Source: Porphyromonadaceae bacterium UBA7332
Lineage (GTDB): Bacteria > Bacteroidota > Bacteroidia > Bacteroidales > UBA7332
Length of the DNA: 21,431 nucleotides
Direction: 5' to 3'
Assembly: GCA_002471225.1 (NCBI GenBank)
Contig: DKPO01000039.1
Location: 1-21,431 of the forward strand
Notes under the pieces: model-generated
The model's database searches: none
Seen by the model: only the letters and a program-made list of their open reading frames with translations
What the model was told of the DNA's origin: nothing
Program-made: the position numbers and the translations under genes
In this document: in pieces, positions 9,430-17,226 of the stretch
Layout: every line of letters begins with the position of its first letter
How positions within the stretch are numbered: the stretch's first letter is position 1

Positions 9430-9744
9430 ATGATAAAGAAGTATTTATTTGAGGTTTCAGCTGTTTTGGTTTTAATCTCTTCGATTTTATATATTACAAA
9501 ATGGGAATGGGCTCCTTACATGTATGCAGTGGGGACAGCCGGCATTGCCGTCCATCATCTAACCAATCGTTATGAAGGAACTAATCTTCGCAAAAAACGA
9601 TTACATCGCATACTGGGATTTGCCGGAATGTTAATGGTTCTTTCCTCTTACTTTATGTTTAAACATCAGGGAGAGTGGATTGTTACACTTCTTATCTCTG
9701 CCTGTTTGCATTTATATGCTTCTTTTGTCATGCCAAAAGAATAG
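9430..9744 (+). CDS. Small four-helix membrane protein, function unknown
   Basis: This 104-residue protein has four hydrophobic segments, near residues 6-23, 28-44, 60-77 and 83-101. They are joined by short loops, the central one strongly basic (RKKRLHR, about 54-60). No catalytic motif is visible, and I do not recognise a named family beyond the type of small conserved membrane protein common in Bacteroidales. It lies 18 bases after the FtsB-like gene and 33 bases before ilvA, with no terminator on either side, so it is very likely translated from the same transcript. The junctions suggest no close functional link to threonine metabolism; a membrane role together with its upstream neighbour is possible but unproven. 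Confidence 0.75.
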   Translation: MIKKYLFEVSAVLVLISSILYITKWEWAPYMYAVGTAGIAVHHLTNRYEGTNLRKKRLHRILGFAGMLMVLSSYFMFKHQGEWIVTLLISACLHLYASFVMPKE

Positions 9745-9777
9745 ACAAGCTTAATATACGAATCTAATTATAGCAAA

Positions 9778-11028
9778 ATGAAATACACGCCGGAACTACA
9801 CAATATACAACGCGCCCGTCAAAGAATTACAGGAGTTGTATATCATACCCCTTTAGCCAGAAACATCGCATTATCCGAAAAATTCGGAGCTAACATAATG
9901 CTTAAAAGAGAAGATTTACAGGAAGTACGCTCTTATAAAATCCGAGGTGCATACAATAAGATTATGTCCCTGACTGAAGAACAACGCTCTAAAGGTGTTG
10001 TTTGTGCAAGTGCCGGAAATCACGCACAGGGAGTAGCTTATGCCTGCAAAGCTCTTAATATCAAAGGTGTCATTTTTATGCCCAATCCTACACCGCTTCA
10101 AAAAAGAGGACAGGTGAAAATGTTTGGAAAAGATGCTGTCGAAGTTATCCTTACGGGAGATACTTTTGACGATGCATTTAAGGATGCAATGATTTATTGC
10201 AAAGAAAATGACATGACTTTTATCCATCCGTTTAATGACGAAAAAGTGATCGAAGGTCAGGCGACCGTCGGACTGGATATTCTTAACGATGTGGATTCTC
10301 CGATCGACTATCTGTTTGTCCCTATTGGAGGGGGCGGATTGGCATCAGGCGTAGGAAGTGTCTTTAAGATGATCAGTCCTGAAACCAAAGTTATTGGTGT
10401 GGAACCTGTCGGAGCAGCGAGTATGAAAAACTCAATTGATGCCGGCGAAGTTCTGGAGCTTTCAGAAATTGACACGTTTGCCGATGGAGTTGCCGTCCGA
10501 AAACCGGGGGACTTAACCTATAAAATATGCAAGGAGGTTTTAGATGAAATCGTCGTAGTTCCCGAAGGCCATATTTGCGGAACGATCCTCAATTTATATA
10601 ATCAGAGTGCAATCGTTGTAGAACCTGCAGGCGCAATTTCCGTTGCTGCCTTAGATTTTTACAAAGATCAGATTAAAGGAAAGAATGTGGTTTGTGTCAT
10701 TAGCGGAAGCAATAATGATATAACACGAATGGAGGAGATAAAAGAGCGTGCTTTACTTTATGAAGGACTAAAACACTACTTCATTGTCAGATTCCCGCAA
10801 CGTGCCGGAGCTTTAAGAGAATTTCTGGAACATGTGCTTGGACCGAATGATGACATATCTCATTTTGAATATAAAAGAAAAACGGCAAGAGAAAAAGGTC
10901 CTGCGGTTATCGGAATCGAACTTTGCGATCCGGCAGATTTCAATCCATTAATCGAACGGATGACAACAAGAGGGATTACTTTTGAATATCTGAACGACAG
11001 ACCTGACTTATTCCAGTTTTTAATTTAA
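9778..11028 (+). CDS. ilvA: Threonine ammonia-lyase (threonine dehydratase), short form with one ACT-like domain
   Basis: It converts L-threonine to 2-oxobutyrate and ammonia, the first step toward isoleucine. The fold-type II PLP core spans about residues 1-325. It contains the cofactor lysine in RSYKIRG (Lys54), the substrate loop ASAGNHAQG (77-85), the phosphate-binding glycine loop GGGGLASG (184-191) and the PLP-ring motif ISGSNND (308-314). A single C-terminal ACT-like regulatory domain (about 332-416) begins with YFIVRFPQRAGALREF. At 416 residues it matches the shorter class rather than the two-domain E. coli enzyme (about 514). Feedback control by isoleucine or valine is usual for biosynthetic enzymes but is not shown here. 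It is the last gene of its operon and is followed at once by a strong hairpin. Confidence 0.93.
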   Translation: MKYTPELHNIQRARQRITGVVYHTPLARNIALSEKFGANIMLKREDLQEVRSYKIRGAYNKIMSLTEEQRSKGVVCASAGNHAQGVAYACKALNIKGVIFMPNPTPLQKRGQVKMFGKDAVEVILTGDTFDDAFKDAMIYCKENDMTFIHPFNDEKVIEGQATVGLDILNDVDSPIDYLFVPIGGGGLASGVGSVFKMISPETKVIGVEPVGAASMKNSIDAGEVLELSEIDTFADGVAVRKPGDLTYKICKEVLDEIVVVPEGHICGTILNLYNQSAIVVEPAGAISVAALDFYKDQIKGKNVVCVISGSNNDITRMEEIKERALLYEGLKHYFIVRFPQRAGALREFLEHVLGPNDDISHFEYKRKTAREKGPAVIGIELCDPADFNPLIERMTTRGITFEYLNDRPDLFQFLI

Positions 11029-11036
11029 GCCTTATA

Positions 11037-11104
11037 AAAAAGCGTATAGCCTGCTAAGTTGCAATAACTATTTTGCATAAAAACTTAGGATGCTATACGC
11101 TTTT
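11037..11104 (+). terminator. Long multi-tier terminator after ilvA
   Basis: The outer stem pairs 11038-11050 with 11092-11104 (13 pairs). A middle stem pairs CTAAGTT (11054-11060) with AACTTAG (11082-11088). An apical stem pairs GCAA (11061-11064) with TTGC (11073-11076). The arms are flanked by A and T runs. It begins 9 bases past the ilvA stop. The length and three tiers are unusual for a plain terminator. Confidence 0.8.
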
Positions 11105-11423
11105 CCTTTATCCCCCTCTATCATTGTTAAAATCATACTTCCGTCAAAAACAAAATCTTCAAAGAATATCTCTTTTCCTCTGTTCAGGACATAAAACACT
11201 ACAAAAAGCAATTATTTGGAAGAAGATATGAACCTTCGTAAAGAAAATCCATTTTATACTTTTAAAACTGTAATATTCATACCATAATAATATTAAATAT
11301 TTTTCTTGTGATAAACTTGTTTGGTATAATAATATTATTACTTTCGCATCGTTCTAATACCTATTTTATTAGGCGATATGCTTATAAAATATTTTAATAA
11401 TCACATATTAATTCAATTACGCA
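11105..11423. other. Intergenic region between the ilvA terminator and serC
   Basis: This AT-rich stretch of 319 bases has no convincing gene. The longest ATG-started frame noted (11228) is 19 codons. The only supported element is the serC promoter at 11316-11346. The roughly 70-base serC leader contains a weak possible hairpin (CTAATA near 11354 with TTATTAG) and no riboswitch class that I recognise. Confidence 0.6.
11316..11346 (+). promoter_or_regulatory. Candidate promoter of serC-serA
   Basis: TACTTTCG (11339-11346) differs from the -7 consensus TAnnTTTG at one base. CTTG (11316-11319) sits 19 bases upstream, and an alternative TTTG (11320-11323) sits 15 bases upstream. The predicted start is near 11352, giving a leader of about 70 bases. 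Confidence 0.45.
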
Positions 11424-12491
11424 ATGAAGAAGCATAATTTTTTTGCCGGACCATGCATCCTGAGTGAATACACTATTAAAAACACGGCTGATGCTGTTAT
11501 TAATTTTGCCGGAATGGGCCTTTCAATCCTGGAAATCTCCCATAGAGAAAAGGAATTTGTTGCAGTCGTAGATGAAGCAAGAGCTTTATTCAAGGAATTA
11601 CTTAATATCCCTGATGGTTATCAGGTTTTATTCCTGGGAGGTGGAGCAAGTCTCCAGTTCTGTATGGTACCTTTTAATTTGTTAGAAAAAAAAGCGGCCT
11701 ATCTGGAAACAGGAACCTGGGCAAAAAATGCAATCAAAGAAGCTAAATTATTCGGAGAAGTGGACGTTGTCGCTTCATCAGCAGATAAAAACTTCAGTTA
11801 TATCCCTAAAGACTACAAAATACCTGCAGATGCAGATTATTTCCATATAACAACAAACAATACAATTTTCGGAACAGAGATCCATACAGATATGGATTGT
11901 GATATTCCTTTAGTTGCAGATATGTCTTCAGATATATTCTCCCGTCCGGTAGATATTTCTAAATATGCACTTATTTATGGTGGTGCACAGAAAAATCTTG
12001 CTCCTGCCGGTGTGACTTTTGTTATTGTAAAAGAAGAGCTTTTAGGTAAAGTAAGCAGACCAATCCCTACAATGCTGGATTATCGCACACATATCAAAGG
12101 TGAATCTATGTTTAACACTCCTCCGGTATTACCAATCTATGCAGCATTGCAGACATTGAAATGGTATAAACAAGTAGGTGGACTGGAAGAGTTATATCGT
12201 CGTAATAAAGCGAAAGCTGAATTGCTTTACGGAGAAATCGATGCGAACAAATTGTTTAAAGGAACCGCTGCTGTCGAAGATCGTTCAATCATGAATGTAT
12301 GTTTCGTAATGAACGATGAGTACAAAGATCTTGAAGCCGAGTTTGCTGCTTTTGCTAAAGAACGCGGTATGGTAGGTATCAAAGGTCACCGCTCTGTTGG
12401 TGGATTCCGTGCATCTATTTATAATGCACTTCCAATTGAAAGCGTACAGGCATTAGTAGATACGATGCGTGAATTCGCTGCCAAACATTAA
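11424..12491 (+). CDS. serC: Phosphoserine aminotransferase
   Basis: SerC transfers the amino group of glutamate to 3-phosphohydroxypyruvate, making O-phosphoserine for serine synthesis; family members often also act in pyridoxal phosphate synthesis. The 355-residue product has the usual class-V aminotransferase layout. It opens with HNFFAGPCIL, has the cofactor-binding loop LGGGASLQF (71-79), the TGTWA segment (96-100), an aspartate-containing strand VADMSSD (164-170), and the PLP lysine in YGGAQKNL (Lys190). The phosphate-binding end SVGGFRASIYNALP is intact. Length and motifs are complete, so it should be active. The gene leads a two-gene operon with serA, 54 bases downstream, so consecutive pathway enzymes are made together. 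Confidence 0.95.
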   Translation: MKKHNFFAGPCILSEYTIKNTADAVINFAGMGLSILEISHREKEFVAVVDEARALFKELLNIPDGYQVLFLGGGASLQFCMVPFNLLEKKAAYLETGTWAKNAIKEAKLFGEVDVVASSADKNFSYIPKDYKIPADADYFHITTNNTIFGTEIHTDMDCDIPLVADMSSDIFSRPVDISKYALIYGGAQKNLAPAGVTFVIVKEELLGKVSRPIPTMLDYRTHIKGESMFNTPPVLPIYAALQTLKWYKQVGGLEELYRRNKAKAELLYGEIDANKLFKGTAAVEDRSIMNVCFVMNDEYKDLEAEFAAFAKERGMVGIKGHRSVGGFRASIYNALPIESVQALVDTMREFAAKH

Positions 12492-12545
12492 ATCTAAAAA
12501 CCATTATTAACGGTATCTGAATCAGATACTCCAAACACCTTACTT

Positions 12546-13463
12546 ATGAAAGTATTAGTTGCTACAGATAAACCGTTTGCCAGTGTTGCCATTGACGGTA
12601 TTCGCAAAGCTGTCGAATCAGCCGGAATGAAACTGGAGTTACTGGAAAAGTATACGGATAAAAAGCAGTTATTAGAAGCTGTGGCTGATGTGGATGCTTT
12701 GATTATTCGAAGTGACATTATTGATGCCGAGGTATTTGATGCCGCAAAAAAATTAAAAATTGTCGTTCGTGCAGGTGCCGGTTATGACAATATCGATTTA
12801 AAAGCTGCAACAGCCCATAACGTTTGTGTTATGAATACTCCGGGACAAAATGCCAATGCAGTTGCTGAACTTGTTTTTGGTATGATGATCTATCAGATAC
12901 GTAATCATTTTAACGGAACTTCAGGTACAGAATTAAAAGGCAAAACATTAGGGCTTCATGCCTACGGAAACGTTGCGAAAAATGTTGCACGGATTGCGAA
13001 ATGCTTTGGCATGACTATCTATGCTTTTGATCCTTTCTGTCCGAAGGAAGTTATCGAAAAAGACGGTGTAATAGCTGTTGAAAGTGTTGATAAATTATAT
13101 GAAAAGTCTCAGTTTGTGTCTTTACATATTCCGGCAACAGCCGAAACAAAAAAATCCATTAATTACACATTGCTGAATTTGATGCCCAAAAATGCTGTAT
13201 TAATTAATACGGCACGTAAAGAGGTTATCAATGAAGAAGAGTTACTTCAATTAATGGAAGACCGTAAAGACTTCAAATATATTTCAGATATTCAACCTGA
13301 TTTAGAGGCTTTATTTATCGAAAAATATCCTGAGCGAATTTTGTTTACTCCTAAGAAAATGGGAGCACAAACAGCCGAAGCAAATATCAATGCCGGTATA
13401 GCAGCAGCCAACCAAATTGTTGGATTCCTGAAAGAAGGTATTGACAAATTCAGACTCAATTAA
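12546..13463 (+). CDS. serA: D-3-phosphoglycerate dehydrogenase, short lysine-type (no ACT domain)
   Basis: It oxidises 3-phosphoglycerate to 3-phosphohydroxypyruvate with NAD, feeding SerC. At 305 residues it contains only the substrate- and nucleotide-binding domains of the D-2-hydroxyacid dehydrogenase family; the C-terminal ACT regulatory domain of E. coli SerA is absent. The substrate region includes RAGAGYDNIDL (75-85) and NTPGQNANAVAE (97-108). The Rossmann glycine motif is degenerate, HAYGNVA (138-144) in place of GLGxIG. Arg224 in NTARKEV is the expected catalytic arginine. The catalytic histidine of the PHxG motif is replaced: the segment reads TPKKMGAQT (268-276), with Lys271 aligning to it. 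This is the lysine-type (type III) enzyme known from Entamoeba and Bacteroides relatives. Lack of an ACT domain suggests no classical serine feedback inhibition. Confidence 0.92.
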   Translation: MKVLVATDKPFASVAIDGIRKAVESAGMKLELLEKYTDKKQLLEAVADVDALIIRSDIIDAEVFDAAKKLKIVVRAGAGYDNIDLKAATAHNVCVMNTPGQNANAVAELVFGMMIYQIRNHFNGTSGTELKGKTLGLHAYGNVAKNVARIAKCFGMTIYAFDPFCPKEVIEKDGVIAVESVDKLYEKSQFVSLHIPATAETKKSINYTLLNLMPKNAVLINTARKEVINEEELLQLMEDRKDFKYISDIQPDLEALFIEKYPERILFTPKKMGAQTAEANINAGIAAANQIVGFLKEGIDKFRLN

Positions 13464-13480
13464 TTCAATTGATATCCCAT

Positions 13481-13518
13481 AAAAAAAGGAGAAACTGTAA
13501 TAAGTTTCTCCTTTTTTT
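13481..13518 (+). terminator. Intrinsic terminator of serC-serA
   Basis: A perfect 16-base-pair stem (13481-13496 with 13503-13518) has a 6-base loop GTAATA and a run of seven Ts at its 3' side. It begins 17 bases after the serA stop. Its A-rich left arm means it could also act on the minus strand. Confidence 0.92.
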
Positions 13519-13609
13519 ATAGGTATTAAGATTGAAGCATATCGTCATTTTAACTTAAAAGCTTCTTCTTACTTTCTTCATAATTATGTAACGCAATGTA
13601 GTATATTAA

Positions 13610-13631
13610 GAATTTAAATGAGAATTTAAAT
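13610..13631. repeat. Direct repeat of GAATTTAAAT
   Basis: Two identical 10-base copies (13610-13619 and 13622-13631) are spaced 12 bases start to start. Each contains the palindrome ATTTAAAT. They could be an operator pair or chance in AT-rich DNA. Confidence 0.4.
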
Positions 13632-13832
13632 CGAAAACCCTCCCTTATATGTTAATTATTATATATTGTTGCCATTTTACACATTATTCTACAAATAACA
13701 CTTTGCTATAAAAACACAACATAAATACCTATTTTAAATAAAACAATCCGATAATAAAATCATTTAGTTACAAAACAACCCGTAAAAGCATACACACATA
13801 CATCAAATAGGCATTATTAAAAAAGAAACCGA

Positions 13833-13863
13833 TTTGTTTATTTGAAATAAAGTCGTATTATTG
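13833..13863 (+). promoter_or_regulatory. Candidate promoter inside the intergenic gap
   Basis: TTTG (13833-13836), then 19 bases, then TATTATTG (13856-13863), which differs from TAnnTTTG at one position. The spacing is ideal for the Bacteroidota housekeeping sigma factor. No annotated gene follows on the plus strand, so it would make a non-coding transcript running to the terminator at 14069-14105. Confidence 0.4.
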
Positions 13864-13869
13864 TAGATA

Positions 13870-14105
13870 TAAAGATTAAGTAGTAAATAAAAACAGGCTG
13901 CCATGAATCTAATACTTTGCAGCTATTTTACACCTTTACTCTTTTAAACCTATAAAGTCTATACAAACAAATACATTATCCCAATAACCGGGGAATATGT
14001 TCTATGACAAAAACCAAAGATTAAATTAAAATTTATAGCCTGTTGTTGATTTGTGAATATAAAAATTAAACGTCTGCCTAAAAAATAGGCAGACGTTCTT
14101 TTTTT
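13870..14105 (+). ncRNA. Candidate small RNA of about 235 nt
   Basis: The call rests on a promoter match with correct spacing on the left, an intrinsic terminator with a CTTTTTTT tract on the right, and no protein gene between. Internal pairing is limited: GCTGC (13897-13901) with GCAGC (13919-13923), and TCCC with GGGGA around 13979-13994. A 14-codon frame lies at 13903-13947. It does not resemble a named RNA family. The 3' end would overlap the last bases of the S41 gene in antisense. This is inference from signals only. Confidence 0.22.
14069..14105. terminator. Terminator of the S41/HAD operon, usable from both strands
   Basis: A perfect 12-base-pair stem (14069-14080 with 14086-14097) has an AAAAA loop. 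On the minus strand it lies 6 bases past the S41 stop, followed by a T-rich stretch. On the plus strand it is followed by C and seven Ts (14099-14105), an even better release tract. Confidence 0.88.
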
Positions 14106-15504
14106 ACAATCTGATACCAGAACAATCACTGACAGGTTCTCTTTTAAGCATACGCAGATTTAAGCTCCGCACACTTCTCGTAACCGGTTGATCTGAAGTA
14201 TTTAATCCCATATCTTTCAGCGCTAACTGAACATAAGGGTCATTAATATCACCTAACGGATACATCGAAACTTCGGGTTTATCAAACTCATCATATAGGT
14301 TTTTTGAATCAGGCACGAAACCATTTCTATAATCTGACTGAAGATCTTTATTAAAGATTTTAGATGTAATCGGATGCAAAATATAGCCCGGAAAATTAGT
14401 ACTTGTATATTCCAGAGAACCTACATTCTTTCCTTCCGTTCTCGAACCGACATGAATCACATCCATATACGGACGTAAGCAATTTATAATTAACTCACTC
14501 GCAGAAGCTGTCTGAGATCCGGCAATTATATACAACCGTTTCAGATCCAGATTCGAAGCTCCGATACTATCTTTCGAATGAAAAAACTTGTTACGTTCAC
14601 TGTTCGACGACTCTTGTTTATCATTCATTCGGGTTATGGCAAACAATTCAGATAAAGCACTTTGTGGACATAGCAAACTACCTAACGTTACAGCTGACGT
14701 TAAATAACCTCCGCCATTATATCTCAAATCCAGAATCATTTCATCTACGGCATCCGCTTTTAAAGATGTTATTTTCTGAATTAACTCTCGGTCATACGAT
14801 TTATCTTCAAATCCTGTCGGACCTGTACGAAAAGCATTATACATCAGATAACCTATTTTCTTTCCTTGTGTCTCGATTACTTTAGACAAGTACACCGGAT
14901 TTTCGTACATTGTTGAAGAAGCTGACATAGCCACAGGATTTGTTTTATCTTCTACAAATCCATTTTTATCTGCATCATAATAGGCTTTAATCAACGAGAC
15001 AGCTCCACCCGAACGAAGTTTATTTATATTCGATGCTGATAACTTCTCATTATTTACCTGAGAGATATAATCTCCCCTTCTTATTCCGGCCTGGTCGGCA
15101 GATGAATTAGGCAAAACATATAAAACACGAACTAAGTACGTATTGTCAGGAAGTCTGTATATCACATAATCCAATCCGTAAGTATTCTTTGCCAGATCAG
15201 CTTTCGTTGCAGACTCAGGAACCTCAATGTAAGAGTAAAAATATCCTACTTGATTATCATTGTACTTCATCTCATTCGTCCTTGACAATAATGATGTAAA
15301 GAAATTTGACGGAGATAAATTTATATCCAACTGAGAAGTAGAAGGCATATCCTTATAATACAAGTAATTATCATTCATCACATGATATATCCATGTATTA
15401 ATCTTATTCTCATCCTTTATATCCGGCGTATTATCATCTTTATTACATGACGTAAATAAGAATCCGCCTATTAATGCCCATAACAACGTGTTTTTGATTT
15501 TCAT
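14104..15504 (-). CDS. S41-family peptidase lipoprotein (C-terminal-processing protease type)
   Basis: This is an exported serine protease of 466 residues. The signal peptide ends at the lipobox LFTSC (Cys20), so the mature enzyme should be lipid-anchored, probably in the outer membrane. A PDZ-like domain follows (about 105-190), with the SSADQAGIRRGD turn (134-144). The S41 catalytic domain starts near 205. It contains LDLRYNGGGY (258-267), the nucleophile region GSQTASASE (329-337) with Ser334 as likely nucleophile, and Lys359 in GKNVGS as general base. The 25-residue Ser-Lys spacing equals that of E. coli Tsp. The last 30 residues are a basic extension with no known match. It is the last gene of the minus-strand block, 25 bases after the HAD gene and directly before a terminator. 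Natural substrates are unknown. Confidence 0.87.
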   Translation of the reverse strand: MKIKNTLLWALIGGFLFTSCNKDDNTPDIKDENKINTWIYHVMNDNYLYYKDMPSTSQLDINLSPSNFFTSLLSRTNEMKYNDNQVGYFYSYIEVPESATKADLAKNTYGLDYVIYRLPDNTYLVRVLYVLPNSSADQAGIRRGDYISQVNNEKLSASNINKLRSGGAVSLIKAYYDADKNGFVEDKTNPVAMSASSTMYENPVYLSKVIETQGKKIGYLMYNAFRTGPTGFEDKSYDRELIQKITSLKADAVDEMILDLRYNGGGYLTSAVTLGSLLCPQSALSELFAITRMNDKQESSNSERNKFFHSKDSIGASNLDLKRLYIIAGSQTASASELIINCLRPYMDVIHVGSRTEGKNVGSLEYTSTNFPGYILHPITSKIFNKDLQSDYRNGFVPDSKNLYDEFDKPEVSMYPLGDINDPYVQLALKDMGLNTSDQPVTRSVRSLNLRMLKREPVSDCSGIRL

Positions 15505-15529
15505 GATTCGTGTTTTAATAGTTTGTTTG

Positions 15530-16228
15530 TTAAAGTATTTCTTGTAATTGCTTAAACGTTTCCAATTGTATAAAATCTTTTCCAGCCAGATCCTTTTCCT
15601 CTACCAATTCATGAGCCCAGGTTGTATGGAATGGTATATGAACAGCTTTTCCTCCCAATTCCAATACAGGCAAAATATCTGATTTCAATGAATTTCCGAT
15701 CATAAGTAACTCAGATGGCTCAATATTCAGTTTTTTCACTAACGCTGAATAATCACCCGTTTTCTTATCACTCATCACCTCAACATGCTCAAAATAATCC
15801 ATCAATCCGGATTTCTTCAATTTCCGTTGTTGATCCAGTAAGTCACCTTTAGTAGCCAATACGATTTTATAAGACTTCGAAATCTCAGGAATCATTTCTT
15901 TGACATCATTCAATAAAATAACAGGCTTCGAAAGAATATCGTTACCGATCTCAATCACCTTCTCTATTTTATCGGACGTTACCGTCCCACCCGTGACATC
16001 AATAGCTGTCTGAATTCCGGATAAAATAAAGTTTTTTACTCCAAAGCCGTACAATGGAATATTTTTGACTTCGTAATCCAGTAATTTATCATCTACAATT
16101 TCCTTCTCGGCATATCCGCTGAGCAACTCAGCCAGTCTGGCTTCTGCTTCTCTAAAGAATATTTCATTTTCCCACAAAGTATCATCCGCATCAAATGCTA
16201 TCACTTTAATATTCTGCATTTCTTTCAT
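15530..16228 (-). CDS. HAD-superfamily hydrolase (probable phosphatase)
   Basis: This cytosolic haloacid-dehalogenase-fold enzyme has 232 residues. Motif I is FDADDT (12-17), with nucleophile Asp13 and acid/base Asp15. Motif II is the threonine of LATKGD (Thr126). Motif III is the lysine pair in SDKKTGD (155-156), and motif IV is GNSLKSD (178-184). The helical cap lies between residues 20 and 95, as in the YjjG/phosphoglycolate-phosphatase-like class. Everything needed for phosphate-ester hydrolysis is present; the substrate is not readable. The first ATG (16228) overlaps the end of the upstream gene by 23 bases, and a second ATG at 16219 is also possible. The overlap argues for translational coupling with the exported EEP-fold protein, although this enzyme stays in the cytosol. 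Confidence 0.85.
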   Translation of the reverse strand: MKEMQNIKVIAFDADDTLWENEIFFREAEARLAELLSGYAEKEIVDDKLLDYEVKNIPLYGFGVKNFILSGIQTAIDVTGGTVTSDKIEKVIEIGNDILSKPVILLNDVKEMIPEISKSYKIVLATKGDLLDQQRKLKKSGLMDYFEHVEVMSDKKTGDYSALVKKLNIEPSELLMIGNSLKSDILPVLELGGKAVHIPFHTTWAHELVEEKDLAGKDFIQLETFKQLQEIL

Positions 16229-17222
16229 TCCACTTTAATTCAACATCAAAAAAAATCGGAAGATGATCACTAAATCCTCCTTCATATCTATATCCCGAAT
16301 AGGTCCGGAATATTTTTTCACCATTATACACCTCATCCGGCTTCAATAAAAAAGCGGGAGCATAAATGGTACTTGACTCTTTTTTAAGAGACATATGACC
16401 TGATTGGTTTAACAAAGCAGAAGAGACGAAAAAGTGATCGATTGTCTCCCACTCTCCTCTGTATTTATAGGTTCCGAAGCCTTTTTGTTTATGCCTCAAC
16501 AGAGATAGACCGGTGCCTTTTCTAAATTGATCCAACACAACTTCCTCCGGACCGGTATTAAAATCACCCATTACGATTATATTCGGGTCTTTCTCATGAA
16601 TATTCAGGCTATCAATTACAGATATAAACCGATCTATAACATGAGCTCTGTAAGCATCACTTTGCTTTTTACCCGATGAGCGTGACGGCAAATGCACGAC
16701 AAACACATGAAGCGAATCCATCGTCAATGTCTGACCTTTTACGTAAAGAATATTACGTGTCGGTTTATAATCCCTGAATCCCGAAACATTAATTTCTTTA
16801 TTAGACAGAACTTTAAATTGATCTCTCTGATATAATAACGCAACATTAATGCCTCTTTCGTCCGGAGAATCTGTTATCAGAAACCGATATCCCAAATGCT
16901 TCAATGCGGCATAACGTGTCAATGCTATCAGACAAGAATCATTTTCTACTTCACACAATCCGATGATAGCAGGTAAATGCTCTTCTCCGACCCCGGCAAT
17001 AACTTTTGATATATTTTGCTGCTTCTTTCTGAATCGGAAATAATCCCATTTTCTTAAACCACCCGGAGTAAACTCATCATCATTTTTAAGGGAGTCATTC
17101 CTGATATCAAAATAATTTTCGACATTATAAAACATAACCCGGAAAGTAGCTTGCGTATCTTGAGATAATAAGACTCTGCTACTCAATAAGAGTAATAGAA
17201 TGAGGGTATATTTTACGTTCAT
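16206..17222 (-). CDS. Secreted endonuclease/exonuclease/phosphatase-fold protein
   Basis: The 338-residue product starts with a clean signal peptide (basic start MNVKY, then a leucine-rich core, end near VLLSQ at 17-21), so it is exported. The remaining chain is a complete EEP (DNase I-like) domain with the metal and catalytic residues in order: Asn33 in FYNVENYFD, Glu91 in LCEVEN, His177 in VVHLPS, Asp220 and Asn222 in MGDFN, and Asp319/His320 in FSDHLP. Family members cut DNA, RNA or phospholipid and inositol phosphate bonds; which applies here is not evident. The ATG at 17222 is preferred: an upstream TTG at 17246 would overlap the preceding gene and bury the signal peptide. The gene follows the beta-helix lipoprotein by 4 bases and overlaps the HAD gene, so all three share a transcript. 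Confidence 0.85.
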   Translation of the reverse strand: MNVKYTLILLLLLSSRVLLSQDTQATFRVMFYNVENYFDIRNDSLKNDDEFTPGGLRKWDYFRFRKKQQNISKVIAGVGEEHLPAIIGLCEVENDSCLIALTRYAALKHLGYRFLITDSPDERGINVALLYQRDQFKVLSNKEINVSGFRDYKPTRNILYVKGQTLTMDSLHVFVVHLPSRSSGKKQSDAYRAHVIDRFISVIDSLNIHEKDPNIIVMGDFNTGPEEVVLDQFRKGTGLSLLRHKQKGFGTYKYRGEWETIDHFFVSSALLNQSGHMSLKKESSTIYAPAFLLKPDEVYNGEKIFRTYSGYRYEGGFSDHLPIFFDVELKWNERNAEY

Positions 17223-17226
17223 AATA

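Larger units (their letters stand above)
13519..14068. other. Gene-poor, very AT-rich gap between convergent operons
   Basis: This gap of about 550 bases lies between the serA and S41 terminators. No ORF of convincing length is present on either strand. It holds a near-perfect direct repeat (13610-13631), a well-spaced plus-strand promoter match (13833-13863) and the body of a possible small RNA ending at the shared terminator. A 14-codon frame starts at 13903 (MNLILCSYFTPLLF) without supporting evidence. The rest shows nothing I can name. Confidence 0.6.

Noticed and set aside
1622..11104. Shared AAAAGCGTAT start of the terminators at 1622 and 11038
   Set aside because: The shared part is short and terminator stems commonly begin with A-runs; probably coincidence rather than a repeat family.
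11228..11287. 19-codon ORF upstream of serC
   Set aside because: No promoter, ribosome site or conservation evidence, and it ends before the serC promoter.
11354..11423. Riboswitch in the serC leader
   Set aside because: Only a weak AU-rich hairpin is visible and no conserved aptamer core could be recognised.
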